Below are positions 48,149 through 55,828 of a stretch of 64,000 nt of DNA, piece after piece. Source of the stretch: Nocardiopsis sinuspersici. GTDB lineage: Bacteria; Actinomycetota; Actinomycetes; Streptosporangiales; Streptosporangiaceae. How positions within the stretch are numbered: the first letter of the stretch is position 1; each line of letters opens with the position of its first letter. The translations under genes were made by a program, and so were the position numbers. The notes beneath the pieces were generated by a model, which had not been told where the DNA came from, did not search any database, and saw nothing but the letters and a program-made list of their open reading frames with translations. The stretch is taken from assembly GCA_008638415.1 (NCBI GenBank), contig VWVT01000002.1:62001-126000 (forward strand), written 5' to 3'.

Positions 48149-48179
48149 TTGACCTCAAGCGCTGTTGAGGTTCTAGCGT
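48149..48179 (+). promoter_or_regulatory. MerR/SoxR-type promoter with palindromic operator
   Basis: TTGACC (48149-48154) and TAGCGT (48174-48179) are separated by 19 nt, the lengthened spacer typical of MerR-family promoters. The palindrome ACCTCAA-N6-TTGAGGT (48152-48158 and 48165-48171) sits in the spacer and closely resembles the SoxR box (CCTCAAG-CTTGAGG). The regulator is not encoded nearby. Confidence 0.75.
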
Positions 48180-48310
48180 TGGCCCGTCCCGAAGAACCGA
48201 CGGTGCGCCGCGCGGCTCCTTTCCCGGCAGGGCAGAGCCGATCCGCGCGTGCCCGCCCGACGTGCCCGCTCTCCCGTGGGCCGAGACGGCACCAAGAAGC
48301 AAGGACCCAC

Positions 48311-48877
48311 ATGAACAACCTTCGGATCGCGGTCATCCTCGGCGGTAACCGCAGGGGCCGCACCGGCCCCGCCGTCTCGCGCTGGTTCGTGGACCGCGCC
48401 GCCAAGTACCCCGACCCGGACGTGGAGTTCGGCTTCCTGGACGTGGACGACATCAGTCCGGCGGACGGCCACGGCGGGCCGATGGCCCCGGACTCGGCGC
48501 GGACCGTGGACGCCGCCGACGGGTTCGTGGTGGTGACTCCGGAGTACAACCACGGCTACCCCGGTGAGCTCAAGAGCGCCATCGACGCCGCGCGCAGGGA
48601 GTGGTTCGGCAAGGCCGTCGGGTTCGTCTCCTACGGCGGGATGTCCGGGGGCCTGCGCGCGATCGAGCAGCTGCGGTCGGTCTTCTCGGAGCTGCACACC
48701 GCCACGATCCGCGACACGGTCAGCCTGCACAACGCGCAGACGATGTTCGGCGCCGACGGAGAGCCGGTGGTGGACATGTCGGAGGCGGAGGCGGCCGTGG
48801 AGAGGATGCTGCACCAGCTCGCGTGGTGGGCGCTGGCCCTGCGCGAGGCCCGGGAGCGCCGCCCCTACCCCGGTTAG
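48311..48877 (+). CDS. NADPH-dependent FMN reductase family protein
   Basis: This 188-residue flavodoxin-like reductase has an N-terminal IAVILGGNRRGRTGPAVSRWF phosphate-binding loop, VVVTPEYNHGYPGELKSAIDA and VGFVSYGGMSGGLRAIEQLR, typical of NADPH:quinone/FMN reductases. The MerR/SoxR-type promoter 130 nt upstream predicts induction by redox-cycling compounds; in Streptomyces, SoxR is known to control such reductases. A good terminator follows at 49010-49037. Confidence 0.92.
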   Translation: MNNLRIAVILGGNRRGRTGPAVSRWFVDRAAKYPDPDVEFGFLDVDDISPADGHGGPMAPDSARTVDAADGFVVVTPEYNHGYPGELKSAIDAARREWFGKAVGFVSYGGMSGGLRAIEQLRSVFSELHTATIRDTVSLHNAQTMFGADGEPVVDMSEAEAAVERMLHQLAWWALALREARERRPYPG

Positions 48878-49307
48878 CGGAGCCCCGGGGAGGTGTCGTT
48901 CGGGCGTCGGCGGGGTTCTGGAGGATCCGCTGGCGGGACGGCAGGTACCGCGGCCGCAGGCCGTCCGTTGGGGGTGGTGACGGACGGGCTCCGGGGCGAA
49001 CACGGTGGACGGGGCGGTGCCTCACGGCACCGCCCCGCCTTTCTACCCCACCAATCACCATCCCCTGATGATCCCCATCATCAAAGGTCTGTGTCGGGCG
49101 CGCGGCAGCCAGCCCGACAGCGCGTCGCCCACAGTATCTCCGCGGTGACGCGGAGTTCCTGTCCCACCTTCAAGGTAGAAGAGCGGGGAGCCCTTCCGCA
49201 GCTCTTTCGCGGAAAAAGCCGAGGAAAAAACCGGTGGGCGCCCCGGGACGCACCTTTGACGGCCTCCGTCACGGGAGTTCGGAGGCCCTGAGGGTAGACC
49301 CTGGACC
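48878..49307. other. 430-bp intergenic region before TIGR01777 gene
   Basis: The left part is GC-rich and ends in a terminator (49010-49037). The part 49050-49260 is AT-richer, with A-runs near 49212-49230 and a cluster of short inverted repeats. A GGCCTCC/GGAGGCC hairpin (49261-49287) follows TTGACG (49256-49261). TAGACC at 49295-49300 is 7 nt before the ATG, compatible with a leaderless start. No protein gene is supported. Confidence 0.5.
49010..49037 (+). terminator. FMN reductase terminator
   Basis: A perfect 12-bp stem (CGGGGCGGTGCC / GGCACCGCCCCG) with a TCAC loop is followed by CCTTTCT. Confidence 0.75.
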
Positions 49308-50240
49308 ATGAGAGTGGCGATCACGGGGGCATCAGGACTCATCGGCAGGGCGCTGGAGGCGTCCCTCCTCGACGACGGGCACACGGTGGTGCGCATGGTG
49401 CGGCACCTGCCGCGGGGGCAGCATCCACCGCACGTGGAGGAGGCGGAGTGGCGCCCCGAGCAGGGGCGGGTGGACACCGTGGCCCTGCACGGGGCGGACG
49501 CCGTGGTGCACCTGGCCGGCGCGCCGGTCGGCCCGGCCCTGTGGACACGGCACCGGCGCACCGTCATCCGGCGCAGCCGTGTGCGCGGCACCCGGACGCT
49601 GTGCCAGGCGCTGGCGGGCATGGCCGACCCGCCCCCGCGGCTGCTGACCGCCTCGGGGACGCACTACTACGGGGACACCGGCGGGCACGCGGCCACCGAG
49701 GACAGCCCGCCGGGCACCGGGTTCCTGGCCGGGGTCTGCCAGGACTGGGAGGAGGCCGCCGCCCCCGCAGCCGAGGCGGGCCTGTCGGTGGCCCACATGC
49801 GCACCTCGGTGGTGCTCGACCGCTCGGGCGGCATGCTGCGCACGCTGCTGCCGCTGTACCGGGCCGGGCTGGGCGGCCGCCTGGGGTCGGGTGCGCAGTA
49901 CATGAGCTGGATCGCCATGCGCGACCACATCGGGGCCGTACGGTTCCTGCTGGAGCACCCCGAGATCACCGGACCGGTGAACATGTGCGCGCCCGAGCCG
50001 GTGAGCAACGCGGACTTCTCCCGGGCCCTGGGACGGGCCCTGGGACGCCCGGTGTTCCTTCCGGTCCCGGCGGCGGCGCTGCGCGCGGTCCTGGGGGACT
50101 TCGCCGAGGAGACCGCGCTGACCGATCTGAGAGTCCTGCCCGAACGCCTGGCCAAGGCCGGATATTCCTTCGCGCTGCCCACCCTCGACCGTGCGCTATC
50201 CGACATCCTGGCCAGACCGGGGCCCTCCACCGGGGCGTAA
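49308..50240 (+). CDS. TIGR01777 family epimerase (SDR)
   Basis: This 310-residue extended short-chain dehydrogenase/reductase has the NAD(P) motif VAITGASGLIGRALEASL, GADAVVHLAGAPVG, and a C-terminal DUF1731-type segment (PVPAAALRAVLGDFAEE, VLPERLAKAGY). Members are predicted sugar-nucleotide epimerases of unknown substrate. It is 9 nt upstream of lipB, and the two are probably co-transcribed, as in several actinobacteria. Confidence 0.92.
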   Translation: MRVAITGASGLIGRALEASLLDDGHTVVRMVRHLPRGQHPPHVEEAEWRPEQGRVDTVALHGADAVVHLAGAPVGPALWTRHRRTVIRRSRVRGTRTLCQALAGMADPPPRLLTASGTHYYGDTGGHAATEDSPPGTGFLAGVCQDWEEAAAPAAEAGLSVAHMRTSVVLDRSGGMLRTLLPLYRAGLGGRLGSGAQYMSWIAMRDHIGAVRFLLEHPEITGPVNMCAPEPVSNADFSRALGRALGRPVFLPVPAAALRAVLGDFAEETALTDLRVLPERLAKAGYSFALPTLDRALSDILARPGPSTGA

Positions 50241-50249
50241 GGTGGGTGT

Positions 50250-50954
50250 GTGAGTGATCTCGTTTACGCATGGCTGGGCGACGCTCCCGTCCCGTACCAC
50301 CAGGGATGGGACCTGCAGAAGCGGCTCCACGAGCGCCGCGTCGCCGATGAGGTGGCCGACACGGTCCTGTTCCTGGAGCACGAGCCCGTCTACACCGCCG
50401 GAAAACGCACCGGGAGGTGGGATCGTCCCATCACCGACCCCGGGGCGCCCGTCGTGGACATCGACCGGGGCGGCAAGATCACCTGGCACGGCCCCGGACA
50501 GCTGACGGTGTACCCCATCGTCAGGATGCCGGACCCCGTGGACGTGATCGCCTACGTACGGATGCTGGAGGAGGCCATCATCCGCACCATCGCGGAGTAC
50601 GGTCTGACCGGCAGGCGGGTGGAGGGACGCACCGGGGTGTGGCTGGACGCCGACCCCGGGCGCGGCCTGGTCGAGCGCAAGGTGGCCGCCATCGGCTGCC
50701 GAATCGCGCGGGGGGTCGGTATGCACGGACTCGCGTTGAACTGCGACAATGACTTGTCGTGGTACGACCGGATCATCCCGTGCGGAATCACCGACGCCGG
50801 GACCACCTCGCTCTCCGTCGAACTGGGGCGCGACGTGACCGTGGCCGACGTACGGCCGCGGATGGAGCGCCACCTGGCGGACGTCCTCGGCGCGGAGGGG
50901 TACAGCCACACCGACGGCGCCGAACTCCTCTCCGGCGCCACCGCCCGTGGATGA
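50250..50954 (+). CDS. lipB: Octanoyl-ACP:protein N-octanoyltransferase
   Basis: LipB, 234 residues, transfers octanoate from ACP to the lipoyl Lys of E2 or GcvH. Conserved blocks are LEHEPVYTAGKRT, GGKITWHGPGQLTVYPI and RKVAAIGCRIARGVGMHGLALN, with the conserved Lys, followed by the catalytic Cys in PCGITDAGTTSL. The GTG at 50250 is preceded by AAGGTGGG. lipA follows 96 bp later. Confidence 0.96.
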   Translation: MSDLVYAWLGDAPVPYHQGWDLQKRLHERRVADEVADTVLFLEHEPVYTAGKRTGRWDRPITDPGAPVVDIDRGGKITWHGPGQLTVYPIVRMPDPVDVIAYVRMLEEAIIRTIAEYGLTGRRVEGRTGVWLDADPGRGLVERKVAAIGCRIARGVGMHGLALNCDNDLSWYDRIIPCGITDAGTTSLSVELGRDVTVADVRPRMERHLADVLGAEGYSHTDGAELLSGATARG

Positions 50955-51050
50955 CACACCACACCATGAGCCAGTCCCCGCAGGGACGAAGCGCCCCCAC
51001 AAGGGGCGGAAGGGTCCCCGTCACGGGGCACAGAAGGGAACGGGTTCACG

Positions 51051-52004
51051 TTGACCATCGCTCCTGAGGGCCGCAAGCTGCTGCGCGTGGAGGCGCGCAA
51101 CAGCGAGACCCCCATCGAGAAGAAGCCGCCGTGGATCAAGATCAAGGCGCACATGGGGCCCGAGTACACCGAGCTCCAGTCCCTGGTCAAGAGCGAGGGC
51201 CTGCACACGGTGTGCCAGGAGGCCGGCTGCCCCAACATCTACGAGTGCTGGGAGGACCGGGAGGCGACGTTCCTCATCGGCGGCGACCAGTGCACGCGGC
51301 GCTGCGACTTCTGCCAGATCGCCACCGGCAAGCCCACCGCCCTGGACCGCATGGAGCCGACCAAGGTCGCCACCTCCGTCCAGAAGATGGAGCTGCGCTA
51401 CGCCACCGTCACCGGTGTGGCCCGTGACGACCTGGAGGACGGCGGCGCCTGGCTGTACGCGGAGACCGTCCGCAAGATCCACGAGCTCAACCCGGACACG
51501 GGCGTGGAGCTGCTCATCCCCGACTTCAACGCCGAACCGGACCAGCTGGCCGAGGTGTTCGGCTCGCGTCCGGAGGTGCTCGCGCACAACATCGAGACGG
51601 TGCCGCGGATCTTCAAACGCATCCGTCCGGGCTTTCGCTACGAGCGCTCCCTCCGGGTGATCACCGAGGCCCGCGAGGACGGCCTGGTCACCAAGTCGAA
51701 CCTGATCCTGGGCATGGGCGAGACCCGTGAGGAGATCAGCGAGGCGATGCGCGACCTGCACGAGGCCGGGTGCGACCTGCTCACCATCACCCAGTACCTG
51801 CGCCCCTCCAAGCTGCACCACCCGATCGACCGGTGGGTGCGGCCCGAGGAGTTCGTGGAGCTGGGCCGGGAGGCCGAGGAGATCGGTTTCGCCGGTGTCA
51901 TGTCGGGTCCGCTCGTGCGCTCCTCCTACCGCGCCGGCCGTCTGTACAAGCAGGCGCGGGAGAAGCGGGACGCCGAGAACGCCGCCCTGGCGAACAACGC
52001 GTAA
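51051..52004 (+). CDS. lipA: Lipoyl synthase
   Basis: LipA, 317 residues, is a radical-SAM enzyme inserting two sulfurs into the octanoyl chain. The auxiliary cluster motif [12 protein letters not shown] and the radical-[11 protein letters not shown] are intact, and the C-terminal RSSYRA motif is present. The start is TTG at 51051, with GAAGGGAACGG upstream. It is followed by a strong hairpin. Together with lipB it serves the E2 encoded 3-5 kb upstream. Confidence 0.97.
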   Translation: MTIAPEGRKLLRVEARNSETPIEKKPPWIKIKAHMGPEYTELQSLVKSEGLHTVCQEAGCPNIYECWEDREATFLIGGDQCTRRCDFCQIATGKPTALDRMEPTKVATSVQKMELRYATVTGVARDDLEDGGAWLYAETVRKIHELNPDTGVELLIPDFNAEPDQLAEVFGSRPEVLAHNIETVPRIFKRIRPGFRYERSLRVITEAREDGLVTKSNLILGMGETREEISEAMRDLHEAGCDLLTITQYLRPSKLHHPIDRWVRPEEFVELGREAEEIGFAGVMSGPLVRSSYRAGRLYKQAREKRDAENAALANNA

Positions 52005-52034
52005 CGGGCTTTCCGCCCGAGTCGTGACCAACCT

Positions 52035-52062
52035 GGAACGGTGGCCCGCGGGCCACCGTTCC
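52035..52062 (+). terminator. lipA terminator hairpin
   Basis: A perfect palindrome, GGAACGGTGGCCC / GGGCCACCGTTCC, starts 31 nt after the lipA stop. It is likely to end the lipBA transcript. Confidence 0.75.
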
Positions 52063-52220
52063 TCACATAGGAGCACGTCCACATATCCTGGTGAGGAAGA
52101 GGCGCCCCGTCGGTGGCGCCGAAAGGCGCCGCACCCAGGTCGACCGCGAAGAGGAGGCAAGGCAGCCCGGGGATCTCCTTCCCCGCCGACCGGTGTCGGC
52201 GCACGCTGCCTGAGAGCACG

Positions 52221-52940
52221 ATGGCGAAAAAGGGTTCCCAGAACACGGCCCAGGGCAAGGACGGGGCCGAGAAGCAGCCGGGCCGGCTCAAGCAGATCGG
52301 CATGGTCGCCAAGGTCGTCCACCAGCAGAGCCCGCGCAGTATCCCGCTGGCGGTCGCCGCGGCGGTGGTCATCCTCGCGGTCTTCATCGGTATCGGTCTC
52401 TGGACCGGCTCGTGGATCCTGTGGCCGCTGACCGGTCTGCCGGTCGCCTTCCTGGTCGGCTTCATCATCTTCACCCGCTCCGCGCAGCGCGTCCAGTACA
52501 AGATGCTGGACGGACGCCTGGGCGCGGGGATGGCGATCCTGGAGAACATGCGCGGCAACTGGTCGGTCGAGCCGGGCGTGGCCGCCAACAAGCAGATGGA
52601 CGTCGTGCACCGGGTGGTGGGCCGCCCCGGCGTGGTCCTGGTCGGCGAGGGCGACCCCAACCGGCTCAAGCCGCTGATCGCCGGTGAGAAGAAGCGCGTC
52701 TCCCGTGTCGCCAACGACACCCCCATCTACGACTTCAAGGTGGGCAACGGCGAGGACCAGGTGCCGGTCTCCAAGCTCCAGCGCACGCTGGTCAAGCTGC
52801 CCCGCAACCTGGACAAGGCCGGGACCGCCGAGCTGAACTACCGGCTCAAGGCGCTGCCCGCCAAGATGCAGATGCCCAAGGGCCCCATGCCCAAGGGCGC
52901 GAAGATGCCCAGGGGCATGCGCGGCCAGATGGGCGGCTAG
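52221..52940 (+). CDS. DUF4191 integral membrane protein
   Basis: This 239-residue protein has a charged N-terminus, two adjacent transmembrane helices at about 45-90 (LAVAAAVVILAVFIGIGLW and PLTGLPVAFLVGFIIF) and a cytoplasmic domain (YKMLDGRLGAGMAILENM, VLVGEGDPNRLKPLI). It ends in a Met/Pro/Lys/Gly-rich tail (MPKGPMPKGAKMPRGM). DUF4191 is restricted to actinobacteria and usually lies between lipA and glnA; its function is unknown. Its stop codon is part of the CTAG next to repeat copy D. Confidence 0.9.
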   Translation: MAKKGSQNTAQGKDGAEKQPGRLKQIGMVAKVVHQQSPRSIPLAVAAAVVILAVFIGIGLWTGSWILWPLTGLPVAFLVGFIIFTRSAQRVQYKMLDGRLGAGMAILENMRGNWSVEPGVAANKQMDVVHRVVGRPGVVLVGEGDPNRLKPLIAGEKKRVSRVANDTPIYDFKVGNGEDQVPVSKLQRTLVKLPRNLDKAGTAELNYRLKALPAKMQMPKGPMPKGAKMPRGMRGQMGG

Positions 52941-53120
52941 GTTCTGCTTGGTGGACTCGGGCCTGTGCCGCCGGGGGGTGGCGAGGGCGCCGACGGGGTT
53001 CTGGAGGCCCCGCAGGTGCGCCCGTGAGGCACGAGCGGGCACACCGCAGGGGCCGAAGGTTCCCGTACCCACGGCGCACGAGCACGAGGCGAAGCGCAGC
53101 GCAGCCTCAAGGAAACACGT
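52941..53120 (-). repeat. 180-bp CTAG-associated structured repeat, copy D (reverse)
   Basis: Exactly 180 nt on the minus strand and bordered by CTAG on both sides (52937-52940 and 53121-53124), as expected of a 4-bp target duplication. The left CTAG holds the DUF4191 stop, so here the tail, not the head, faces the gene. The ends form an imperfect terminal inverted repeat (10 of 18 positions in the outermost 18 nt by my alignment). Confidence 0.88.
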
Positions 53121-53139
53121 CCTAGACGGCCCTGCCGGG

Positions 53140-53199
53140 CCCGAACACGTGGAGGGGGCCGCCGCACCCCTCGGTGCGGCGGCCCCCTCCACGTGTTCG
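53140..53199. terminator. Perfect 28-bp hairpin between convergent genes
   Basis: Arms 53140-53167 and 53172-53199 are perfectly complementary with a CCTC loop. It lies between the DUF4191 gene (plus) and the XRE gene (minus) and probably terminates both. Confidence 0.8.
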
Positions 53200-53215
53200 G
53201 CGTCGGCCTGCGGGC

Positions 53216-53470
53216 TCAGCCGGACCGGTCCGGTTCCCCGGGGTCCGTCTCGGGGTCGTAGCCGATCAGGTCGCCGGGCTGGCAGCGGAGCTCCCGGCAC
53301 AGCGCGGCCAGGGTGGAGAAGCGGATCGCCCTGGCGCGGTCGTTCTTGAGCACCGACAGGTTGACGACGGTGACGCCGACCCGCTCGGCGAGCTGGGTGA
53401 GGGTCATCCCGCGCTCGGCCAGGAGCCTGTCCAGGTGGACCCGGATCCCTGTGGCGTCCTCCGGTGGCAT
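53216..53470 (-). CDS. XRE-family helix-turn-helix regulator (YozG-like)
   Basis: This 84-residue regulator consists of a single HTH domain: IRVHLDRLLAERGMTLTQLAERVGVTVVNLSVLKN, split here into the standard helices, and the C-terminal CRELRCQPGDLIGYD. Its ATG overlaps the stop of the DUF2975 gene by one base (TGATG), so the pair is coupled. DUF2975/YozG-type pairs are common, and the regulator probably binds the AT-rich palindromes upstream of the operon at 54131-54159. Confidence 0.92.
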   Translation of the reverse strand: MPPEDATGIRVHLDRLLAERGMTLTQLAERVGVTVVNLSVLKNDRARAIRFSTLAALCRELRCQPGDLIGYDPETDPGEPDRSG

Positions 53471-54114
53471 CAGACGAGCCCCCTGACGTCCTCGCGCGGC
53501 CGCGTGCCCCGGCGGAAGACCTCGGCGAGCGCGGCCAGGACGAGCCCGGCGAAGACGTGGGTGAGGGAGACGCCGTCGGGGCCGCCCACCGTGAAGGTGA
53601 AATCCTCCGTGCCGAGGGCCCGGGACCGCAGGACCCCGTCGCAGGCCATCCTGGCGAGGGGGACGAGCACGGAGGCCGCCAGGACCGTGAAGGCGATGGC
53701 GGAGACACGGCGCACGTTGGCGGGGACGAAGGGGTCTCCCTGGCCCAGGCTCCGGATGACGCGCGACACCATGGCCATCACCACGAGGGCGGCGAGGCCC
53801 AGCAGGGCCGGGAACACCAGCAGGAAGCGCTCCAAGGTGGTGGGGTCGTGGAACGTGAGCCGCACGAGTCCGACCGGTCCGGCCTCGTAGGCGGCGCCGG
53901 TGGTCGCCACGTCGACCCGGGGCTCGGGAGCGTCCTGCGGGAGCCGGGACGTGACGGTGTTGACGGGCATACCTTCGCCGGCGGGGAGCAGCGGAGTGAT
54001 CCACACGAGGGCGTAGAGGCCCGTGAGGCCCGTGACCGTGATCCCGAGAACGAGTGCGCCGTGGACGATGAGGTTGTCGACCCTGCTCCAGCGGAGCCGG
54101 TACCACCTGGACAT
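53470..54114 (-). CDS. DUF2975 membrane protein
   Basis: This 214-residue membrane protein has four likely transmembrane helices: about 16-38, a pair near 95-115 and 135-160, and one near 185-205. PFVPANVRRVSAIAF is the conserved DUF2975 segment between helices. The region after the first helix is an extracytoplasmic loop. The ATG at 54114 follows GGAGGGTG. Its function is unknown. It is co-translated with the downstream XRE regulator. Confidence 0.9.
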   Translation of the reverse strand: MSRWYRLRWSRVDNLIVHGALVLGITVTGLTGLYALVWITPLLPAGEGMPVNTVTSRLPQDAPEPRVDVATTGAAYEAGPVGLVRLTFHDPTTLERFLLVFPALLGLAALVVMAMVSRVIRSLGQGDPFVPANVRRVSAIAFTVLAASVLVPLARMACDGVLRSRALGTEDFTFTVGGPDGVSLTHVFAGLVLAALAEVFRRGTRPREDVRGLV

Positions 54115-54130
54115 GACACACCCTCCATAT

Positions 54131-54159
54131 CGTTTATCGATAATAACGATAAACGTTAT
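54131..54159 (-). promoter_or_regulatory. AT-rich overlapping palindromes, candidate XRE operator
   Basis: Three overlapping symmetric elements occupy 29 bp: CGTTTATCG-N7-CGATAAACG (54131-54139 and 54147-54155), TTATCGATAA (54134-54143), and ATAACG-N5-CGTTAT (54143-54159). They lie 17-45 bp upstream of the DUF2975 start, where the promoter must be. This is among the most AT-rich stretches of the window. Confidence 0.7.
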
Positions 54160-54227
54160 GCCATGGCCTGTCACGTCCGGACCGTGTTCCGGCCCCGGCG
54201 GCCCCACCGGCTCCCCGGACACGAGGA

Positions 54228-54261
54228 GGGCCCGTGGGCACCTCGGGGTGCTCACGGGCCC
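54228..54261 (-). terminator. LCP gene terminator hairpin
   Basis: GGGCCCGTG and CACGGGCCC, with an inner GCACC/GGTGC stem and one G-T pair, form a 15-bp hairpin with a TCGG loop, 22 nt after the LCP gene stop at 54284. Confidence 0.65.
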
Positions 54262-54283
54262 TCGCCCCTCGCGGCCGTCGGTA

Positions 54284-55681
54284 CTACTCGCAGGAGACCG
54301 TGTCCTCGGCGGCGGAGGTGGCGCCGAGCTCGGCCAGCGCGCCCTCGCCTCCGCCGCCGGTCGGGGCGGAGCCGTCGCCGGCCAGACCCTTCCAGTCGGC
54401 CGCCATCACCAGCTCCAGCTCCTCGCCGAAGTCGGGGACCTCCTCGGTCCGCACGGTGTCGAGAGCGGCGGCGAGGGTCTGTGCCGCGGCCTCCTGGCCG
54501 GGTCCGTGGTAGATGGTGCTCTGCTCCGGGTTGCGCGGTCCGGGGTTGCCTACACCGGCGACCGTGAAGCCCTGGTTCTCCAGGAGCCCCTGAAACGTGT
54601 CGGCCAGGCCGGTCCTGCCGGTGCCGTTGAGCACCCGCACGGACACGTCGCCGGGTTCGACGGCGGGCTCCGCGGACTCCTCGTCCTCGCCCTTGTCCCC
54701 GCTCTCCTCCTCGGGCAGCACGTCACCGGAGGCGACCGCGGCGAACAGCTCGTCAGCGGCGGGCTGCTTGGGATCCACCTTGTACTGGTGGGTCTGTGAG
54801 TTCACGACCGGCACCATCACCATGTTGATCCGGCTCAGGTCCACCTCACGCATGGCGATGGCCAGCTCCGCCATCTTGTCCACGGTGAATCCGTCGTCGG
54901 TCACCATGCTGTCGGTGACCGACCCCAGGAAGTCGTAGAGCGTCGTGGGACTGGATAGGGTCTCACCGCTGGTGACCTTGCGCAGGATAGCGCCGATCAG
55001 CCGCTGCTGGCTCTTGATCCGCCCCATGTCGTTCTTGTGCTCGGTGCTCTGGCGGGAACGGGCCAGGGCGAGTGCTTCTTCGCCGTTGAGGGTCTGTGTC
55101 CCCGGGTCCAGCGACAGATGAGCCTTGGGATCGTCGAGCGGCTTGGAGATGCACAGTTCGACGCCGCCGATGGTGTCCACGATGTTCTCGAACCCGGCGA
55201 AGTCCACCATCACCATGTGGTCCAGGTGGATGTCGGTGGTCGTCTCCACCGTGTTGCCCAAACAGTCCAGACCGCCGTAGGTCGCGGCGTGGTTGATCTG
55301 CTGTAGTCCGCCGGGCCATCCGGGGAACTCGCCGACCGGATCACACTGGGGGATGTCCACGATCAGGTCGCGGGGCAGGTTGACCATGGTCGCGGTGCCG
55401 TTGTCCACGTTGATGTTGACGATGACCAGCACATCGGGGCGTTTGCCCTCCGACTCGTTGTCCCCACCCAGCAGCAGGATGTTGTGAATGCCCTCCACCT
55501 GTGCGGGGCGGTCGCCCCAGGCGTCGGTGTCGATCTCCTCGGTCGCGATGCTGAGGGCGTCGCGGTATCCCGCGTAGACGGTCAGGCTCGCCGCGATGAG
55601 CAGGCCGGTCATCCCGCACGCCACCCACTGGCCGGGACTCATCTTCCTGGCCGGGGCCGAGGACACGTTTCTGGGAGCCAC
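54284..55681 (-). CDS. LytR-CpsA-Psr (LCP) family protein with LytR_C domain, 1
   Basis: This 465-residue enzyme probably attaches teichoic-acid-like or glycan polymers to peptidoglycan. A short cytoplasmic N-terminus is followed by one transmembrane helix (WVACGMTGLLIAASLTVYAGY), the LCP catalytic domain (HNILLLGGDNE, MVNLPRDLIVDIP, FAGFENIVDTIGGVELCI, ALALARSR) and an acidic linker. A C-terminal LytR_C domain (VSVRVLNGTGRTGLADTFQ) completes it. It is about 40 per cent similar by eye to the next gene, a tandem paralogue. Confidence 0.93.
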   Translation of the reverse strand: MAPRNVSSAPARKMSPGQWVACGMTGLLIAASLTVYAGYRDALSIATEEIDTDAWGDRPAQVEGIHNILLLGGDNESEGKRPDVLVIVNINVDNGTATMVNLPRDLIVDIPQCDPVGEFPGWPGGLQQINHAATYGGLDCLGNTVETTTDIHLDHMVMVDFAGFENIVDTIGGVELCISKPLDDPKAHLSLDPGTQTLNGEEALALARSRQSTEHKNDMGRIKSQQRLIGAILRKVTSGETLSSPTTLYDFLGSVTDSMVTDDGFTVDKMAELAIAMREVDLSRINMVMVPVVNSQTHQYKVDPKQPAADELFAAVASGDVLPEEESGDKGEDEESAEPAVEPGDVSVRVLNGTGRTGLADTFQGLLENQGFTVAGVGNPGPRNPEQSTIYHGPGQEAAAQTLAAALDTVRTEEVPDFGEELELVMAADWKGLAGDGSAPTGGGGEGALAELGATSAAEDTVSCE

Positions 55682-55828
55682 GAGGCACCTGCGATTCGGT
55701 ATGGGACAGGGGCTGGTCCGGTCGCGGTGGGGGCCGGGGCACGCGGTGCGCGCGGCGACACGGACGTAACGGGCGGATGCTACCGGAAGGTACGTACCGT
55801 GTCAGGTCGCACCCGCCCGCCGGACGCC

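Noticed and set aside
49081..49272. A 63-codon minus-strand frame before the TIGR01777 gene
   Set aside because: It has a protein-like stretch but no domain match and no clear start signal. The inverted repeats in the region explain its composition.
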